Assembly: GCF_000311845.1 (NCBI RefSeq)
Contig: NZ_HE978575.1
Span: 502,091-566,090 of the forward strand
Direction of reading: 5' to 3'
DNA: 64,000 nt
Source: Enorma massiliensis phI
Lineage (GTDB): Bacteria > Actinomycetota > Coriobacteriia > Coriobacteriales > Coriobacteriaceae
Shown: positions 61,180 through 64,000 of the stretch, piece after piece
Layout of the letters: each line of letters starts with the position of its first letter
Position numbering within the stretch: the first letter of the stretch is position 1
Translations under genes and position numbers: made by a program
The notes under the pieces: model-generated
The model's database searches: none
Told to the model about the DNA's origin: nothing
Seen by the model: the letters and a program-made list of their open reading frames with translations, nothing else

Positions 61180-62178
61180 ATGGAGAACAAACAGGTCACA
61201 GCGGCAACGAACGGCAATGTCTACATCCCCATGAGCGAGCGCGATGGAGCGGAATCGGTCGTGTACTTCACGCGCGACCTTTCCGCCGAGGGCTTGCGTC
61301 GCATGTATGAGCGTGTTTCTGGCGGAATGACGGGCAAGGTGGGCATCAAGCTGCATACGGGTGAGGAACACGGTCCCAATATCATCCCGCGTCCGTGGGT
61401 TCGCGAACTTGTTGAGCGTGACCTGCCCGACGCCACGATCGTCGAGACCAACACCTATTATGCGGGCGACCGCGACACCACCGAGAAGCATCGCCATACG
61501 CTCGAGGTGAACGGCTGGACGTTCTGCCCTGTCGACATCATGGACGAAGATGGCGCGACGACGTTCCCGGTTTCGGGCGGCAAGTGGTTCAGCGAGATGC
61601 ATGTGGGCAAAAACCTCGCGCACTACGACTCGCTTTTCGTGCTCACTCATTTCAAGGGTCACGCGATGGGAGGCTTCGGCGGTTCCGCAAAGAACATCGG
61701 CATCGGTTGCGCGGACGGAAAGATCGGTAAGAAAGAGATCCATGCGCATACCGGCGAGGGCCAATGGAGCATCGCGCAGGAAGAGCTCATGGAGCGTATG
61801 GTTGAGAGCGCAAAGGCCACGGTCGATCATTTTGGCGAGCACATTACCTTCGTGAACGTGCTGCGTAACATGAGCGTGTCCTGCGACTGCGAGGGTACAG
61901 CAGCTGCCCCCGTCGTTACCCCGAATATCGGCATCGTCGCGTCAACGGATATCTGTGCGGTCGACGCCGCATCGGTCGACCTGGTCTATGCCCTTAAGCC
62001 CGAGGAGCGCCACGACCTTGTGGAGCGTATGGAGAGCCGGCACGGCCTGCGCCAGATTTCCTACATGCATGAGCTCGGCATGGGCAACTGGCGCTATCGC
62101 CTTGTAGACATCGATCACGGCGACGCTGAGATTCAGCTTGCCGATGCCGTTGCAGGCGTCGTGCCCTTCGAGAGCTAA
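61180..62178 (+). CDS. DUF362-domain protein
   Basis: The 332-aa protein has VGIKLHTGEEHGPNIIPRPWVRELV, FKGHAMGGFGGSAKNIGIGCADGKIGKKEIH, and NVLRNMSVSCDCEG, the DUF362 core often seen in iron-sulfur proteins. Here only scattered cysteines occur, with no CxxCxxC ferredoxin. The function is unknown; the MerR-type promoter hints at response to a metal, aldehyde or thiol stress. AAGGAGG precedes the ATG. Confidence 0.88.
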   Translation: MENKQVTAATNGNVYIPMSERDGAESVVYFTRDLSAEGLRRMYERVSGGMTGKVGIKLHTGEEHGPNIIPRPWVRELVERDLPDATIVETNTYYAGDRDTTEKHRHTLEVNGWTFCPVDIMDEDGATTFPVSGGKWFSEMHVGKNLAHYDSLFVLTHFKGHAMGGFGGSAKNIGIGCADGKIGKKEIHAHTGEGQWSIAQEELMERMVESAKATVDHFGEHITFVNVLRNMSVSCDCEGTAAAPVVTPNIGIVASTDICAVDAASVDLVYALKPEERHDLVERMESRHGLRQISYMHELGMGNWRYRLVDIDHGDAEIQLADAVAGVVPFES

Positions 62179-62209
62179 CCGAGCGACGAAAGAACCGTCC
62201 TGAGCGAAA

Positions 62210-62247
62210 GTCGGTCGGACCAGATGAGAGCGTCTGGTCCGGCTGAC
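62210..62247 (+). terminator. Terminator hairpin after the DUF362 gene
   Basis: GTCGG-n-CGGACCAGA (62210-62224) pairs with TCTGGTCCG-n-CTGAC (62233-62247). It starts 32 bases after the stop codon; only a weak T stretch follows. Confidence 0.65.
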
Positions 62248-62372
62248 TTATGTACATCTGGGGCGGCGGGGTAGTGCTGCCCTAGAAAAGTTGCCCTTGG
62301 CTATCTTATATGGCACAATCGTTGCATCATTTATGAGGGCGCAGATGCGCCGACGACGCCGAGGGAGGTTCC

Positions 62373-62597
62373 GTGGCAGCTCAGGTTCGCCTATGCAAGA
62401 AATGCTCTGGTATCAAGGCCAAAGACCTTAAAGGCGCCGTGGGTAAGGAAGATGTCCGCTGCGGCTGCTTCGGGGCGTGCAGAAAGAAGCACCCTGAACT
62501 TAAGGGCCGCGTGTACGTGCGGGTGAGGGGCGGCATCGTGTCGGCGGGCTCGAAGAAGAAGCTGCGCCGTTCCGTGGCGGAGGCGCTCGCCGAGTGA
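62373..62597 (+). CDS. Small Cys-rich protein
   Basis: The 74-aa protein starts from GTG after GGGAGG and reads MAAQVRLCKKCSGIKAKDL. Cysteines C8-x2-C11 and CGCFGAC (30-36) suggest a small zinc or [2Fe-2S] site of the thioredoxin-like ferredoxin kind. The C-terminus is basic. The role is unknown. Confidence 0.7.
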   Translation: MAAQVRLCKKCSGIKAKDLKGAVGKEDVRCGCFGACRKKHPELKGRVYVRVRGGIVSAGSKKKLRRSVAEALAE

Positions 62598-62753
62598 TGG
62601 AGCTGCCGATGGGTGCCGCTGCGTGGCGAGGAGGAAGTGCGGGCCAGGTGATGAGAAGGCGGTGCCGTGCCATGGTGGAGGCGTCATCCGATCGATGAGG
62701 TCTGGCGGCGAGGAGCGCGCCTGGGCCTGTGGCGGCAGGGCCGCCCTACGCTG

Positions 62754-62783
62754 TTTCGGCCGAGGGCCCCAGCATGCTAGTAT
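62754..62783 (+). promoter_or_regulatory. Candidate brnQ promoter
   Basis: TTTCGG (62754-62759) and TAGTAT (62778-62783) are separated by 18 bases, 95 bases before the brnQ ATG. The flanking 280-base gap holds no gene. Confidence 0.35.
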
Positions 62784-62877
62784 GGCAGGTGCTCAATGCA
62801 GGCACGCGGGGACGCTGCGGCATGCGGCGACCGAGCCTCATGCAAAAGATGCGTCCGGGAAAGGATGGGGCTTGGCG

Positions 62878-64000
62878 ATGCGGCAACCCAATCAACCAGA
62901 CCAGACGTCGTCGTGCGAGGTCTTGGCGCCACGCCAGATGGTCTCGGTGGGCGTTGCGCTCTTCTCTATGTTCTTCGGGGCGGGCAACCTGATCTTGCCG
63001 CCGCTTCTTGGCGTGCAGGCGGGGCAAGATGCGCTGCCCGCGCTCATCGGATTTTTCGTCGCGGGAGTAGGCCTGCCTGTGCTGGGCATCGTTGCCGTTG
63101 CCCTCGCGGGCACGGTGCGCGACCTCGCCACCCGCGTCCATCCGGTGTTCTCACGCGCCTTCGTCGCGGTGGTCTACCTTGCCATCGGTCCCTGCCTTGC
63201 CATACCGCGCACCTCTTCAACGGCGTATGAGATGCTTCTGCCGCTCCTTCCCACATCCGTGGACCCCGGCTTGATGCGCCTGGCGTTCTCGGTGGCGTTC
63301 TTCGTTCTCGCCTATGCGCTCGCCATGCACCCGGGACGCATCACGCGGCTTCTGGGTAAGATCACCGGCCCCCTGCTCATCGTGCTCATCATCGCGGTCG
63401 TGGGCTCTGCGCTCTTTTCCGAGGGCGAGCCGCTCGCGCCCGCCAGTGCCCCGTACGACGCAAACCCAGCCGTGCAGGGCTTTCTTACGGGCTACCAGAC
63501 CATGGACCTGCTCGCGTCGCTCACCTTTGGTCTGGTGATCGCGACGAGCATCCGCGGCATGGGCGTGACCGAGCCCGCTGGCGTGACGCGCGAGGTCTGT
63601 CGCGCGGGCCTCATCGCCGGCGTGCTCATGATGCTCATTTACGGCGGTCTTGCCGTGGTGGGGGTTCGGTTGAGTGAATCGCTCGCGGGTGCTACGAACG
63701 GTGCCACGGTGCTCACGGCTTCTGCGACATTGCATTTCGGAACGGTGGGAACGGCGGTGGTCGCTGCCATATTCCTGCTGGCATGCCTGAACGTCTGCAT
63801 CGGGCTCATCGGTTGCTGCGGTACCTACTTCTCGCAGGAGGTGCCGCGTATTCCGTATCGTGGATGGGCGCTTGCGTTCGCTCTCTTCTCGTGCATCGCC
63901 TCGAATGCGGGCCTCGACGCCATCTTGGCGTTCTCGGTTCCGCTGCTGAGCGCCCTGTACCCGGTGGCGATCGCGCTCGTGATCATGGGCATGTGCCATT
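62878..64000 (+). CDS. brnQ: Branched-chain amino-acid carrier BrnQ (3' partial)
   Basis: The frame from ATG 62878 is open to the window end (374 codons). QMVSVGVALFSMFFGAGNLILPPLLGVQAG is the BrnQ N-terminal signature, and YLAIGPCLAIPRTSSTAYEM, FLTGYQTMDLLASLTFGLVI and CLNVCIGLIGCCGTYF follow in family order. About ten hydrophobic helices are visible. It imports Leu/Ile/Val with a cation. Its presence near livJHMGF and azlCD shows heavy investment in these amino acids. Confidence 0.92.
   Translation, partial: MRQPNQPDQTSSCEVLAPRQMVSVGVALFSMFFGAGNLILPPLLGVQAGQDALPALIGFFVAGVGLPVLGIVAVALAGTVRDLATRVHPVFSRAFVAVVYLAIGPCLAIPRTSSTAYEMLLPLLPTSVDPGLMRLAFSVAFFVLAYALAMHPGRITRLLGKITGPLLIVLIIAVVGSALFSEGEPLAPASAPYDANPAVQGFLTGYQTMDLLASLTFGLVIATSIRGMGVTEPAGVTREVCRAGLIAGVLMMLIYGGLAVVGVRLSESLAGATNGATVLTASATLHFGTVGTAVVAAIFLLACLNVCIGLIGCCGTYFSQEVPRIPYRGWALAFALFSCIASNAGLDAILAFSVPLLSALYPVAIALVIMGMCH

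Noticed and set aside
1-64000. tRNA or rRNA genes
   Set aside because: No cloverleaf with conserved TTCRANNC arm or rRNA-like stretch was recognised by eye; a covariance scan would be needed to exclude them fully.

Overview
The window looks like chromosome from a high-GC Gram-positive anaerobe of the Coriobacteriia, most likely Collinsella or a close relative. This is inferred, not searched. Supporting signs are reverse rubrerythrin, a bacterial Elp3, an electron-bifurcating type lactate dehydrogenase/ETF cluster, a one-chain PurL, sortase-anchored Cna-B adhesin genes, strong GC bias with long antisense shadow frames, and Shine-Dalgarno starts.

Layout. 1-1800: tail of an RGG-rich protein, rubrerythrin with a Fur/PerR-like operator, and a small EF-hand membrane protein. 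1900-14700 is a lower-GC accessory island. It holds an SDR oxidoreductase, then a co-directional six-gene defence-like operon (2957-12434). That operon contains a single-polypeptide fusion of a MutH/Sau3AI-type endonuclease with a C5-cytosine methyltransferase, a radical SAM enzyme, a PLD-SSL2 type helicase, a 57-aa protein, a DndD-like ATPase and a 158-aa unknown. The first two genes are each thrown out of frame by a run of exactly nine G, and each would be restored by the same change (10 or 7 G). This looks like paired phase variation. A HIRAN protein, a Phd/PIN toxin-antitoxin pair and a decayed PIN-like gene follow.

14720-24440 is largely core: a Ski2-like helicase, TrmB, a Trm9-like methyltransferase divergent from Elp3 (together a possible bacterial mcm5U pathway), a spermidine-synthase-like membrane protein, a second RelB/PIN pair and a SHOCT-like peptide. 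24511-30372 is a three-gene operon TerB-like / BrxD-like ATPase / Lhr-like (BrxHI-like) helicase, a BREX-related cassette without PglX or PglZ. 30911-36962: DUF554 transporter, a 1519-aa thioester/Cna-B adhesin with an LARTG sorting signal, and a small unknown.

37279-48338: the LDH-EtfB-EtfA complex, AzlCD, a cyclase, and a TrpB-like gene broken by one in-frame TAA but still preceded by a textbook trp attenuator (leader peptide with three Trp codons plus terminator). Then come an HD hydrolase and a DUF4143 ATPase with two tandem operators. 48684-64000: purL, a repeat-rich gap, hom, the livJHMGF branched-chain amino-acid ABC operon, cutC, a MerR-type promoter driving a DUF362 protein, a Cys-rich small protein and the start of brnQ. 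Amino-acid transport and metabolism is a theme (livJHMGF, brnQ, azlCD, hom, trpB).

Two genome-style features recur. About 120-200 bp intergenic elements with long inverted terminal arms occur at six or more places. In-frame Ala/Pro/Ser/Asp-rich minisatellite insertions occur in several otherwise conserved enzymes.
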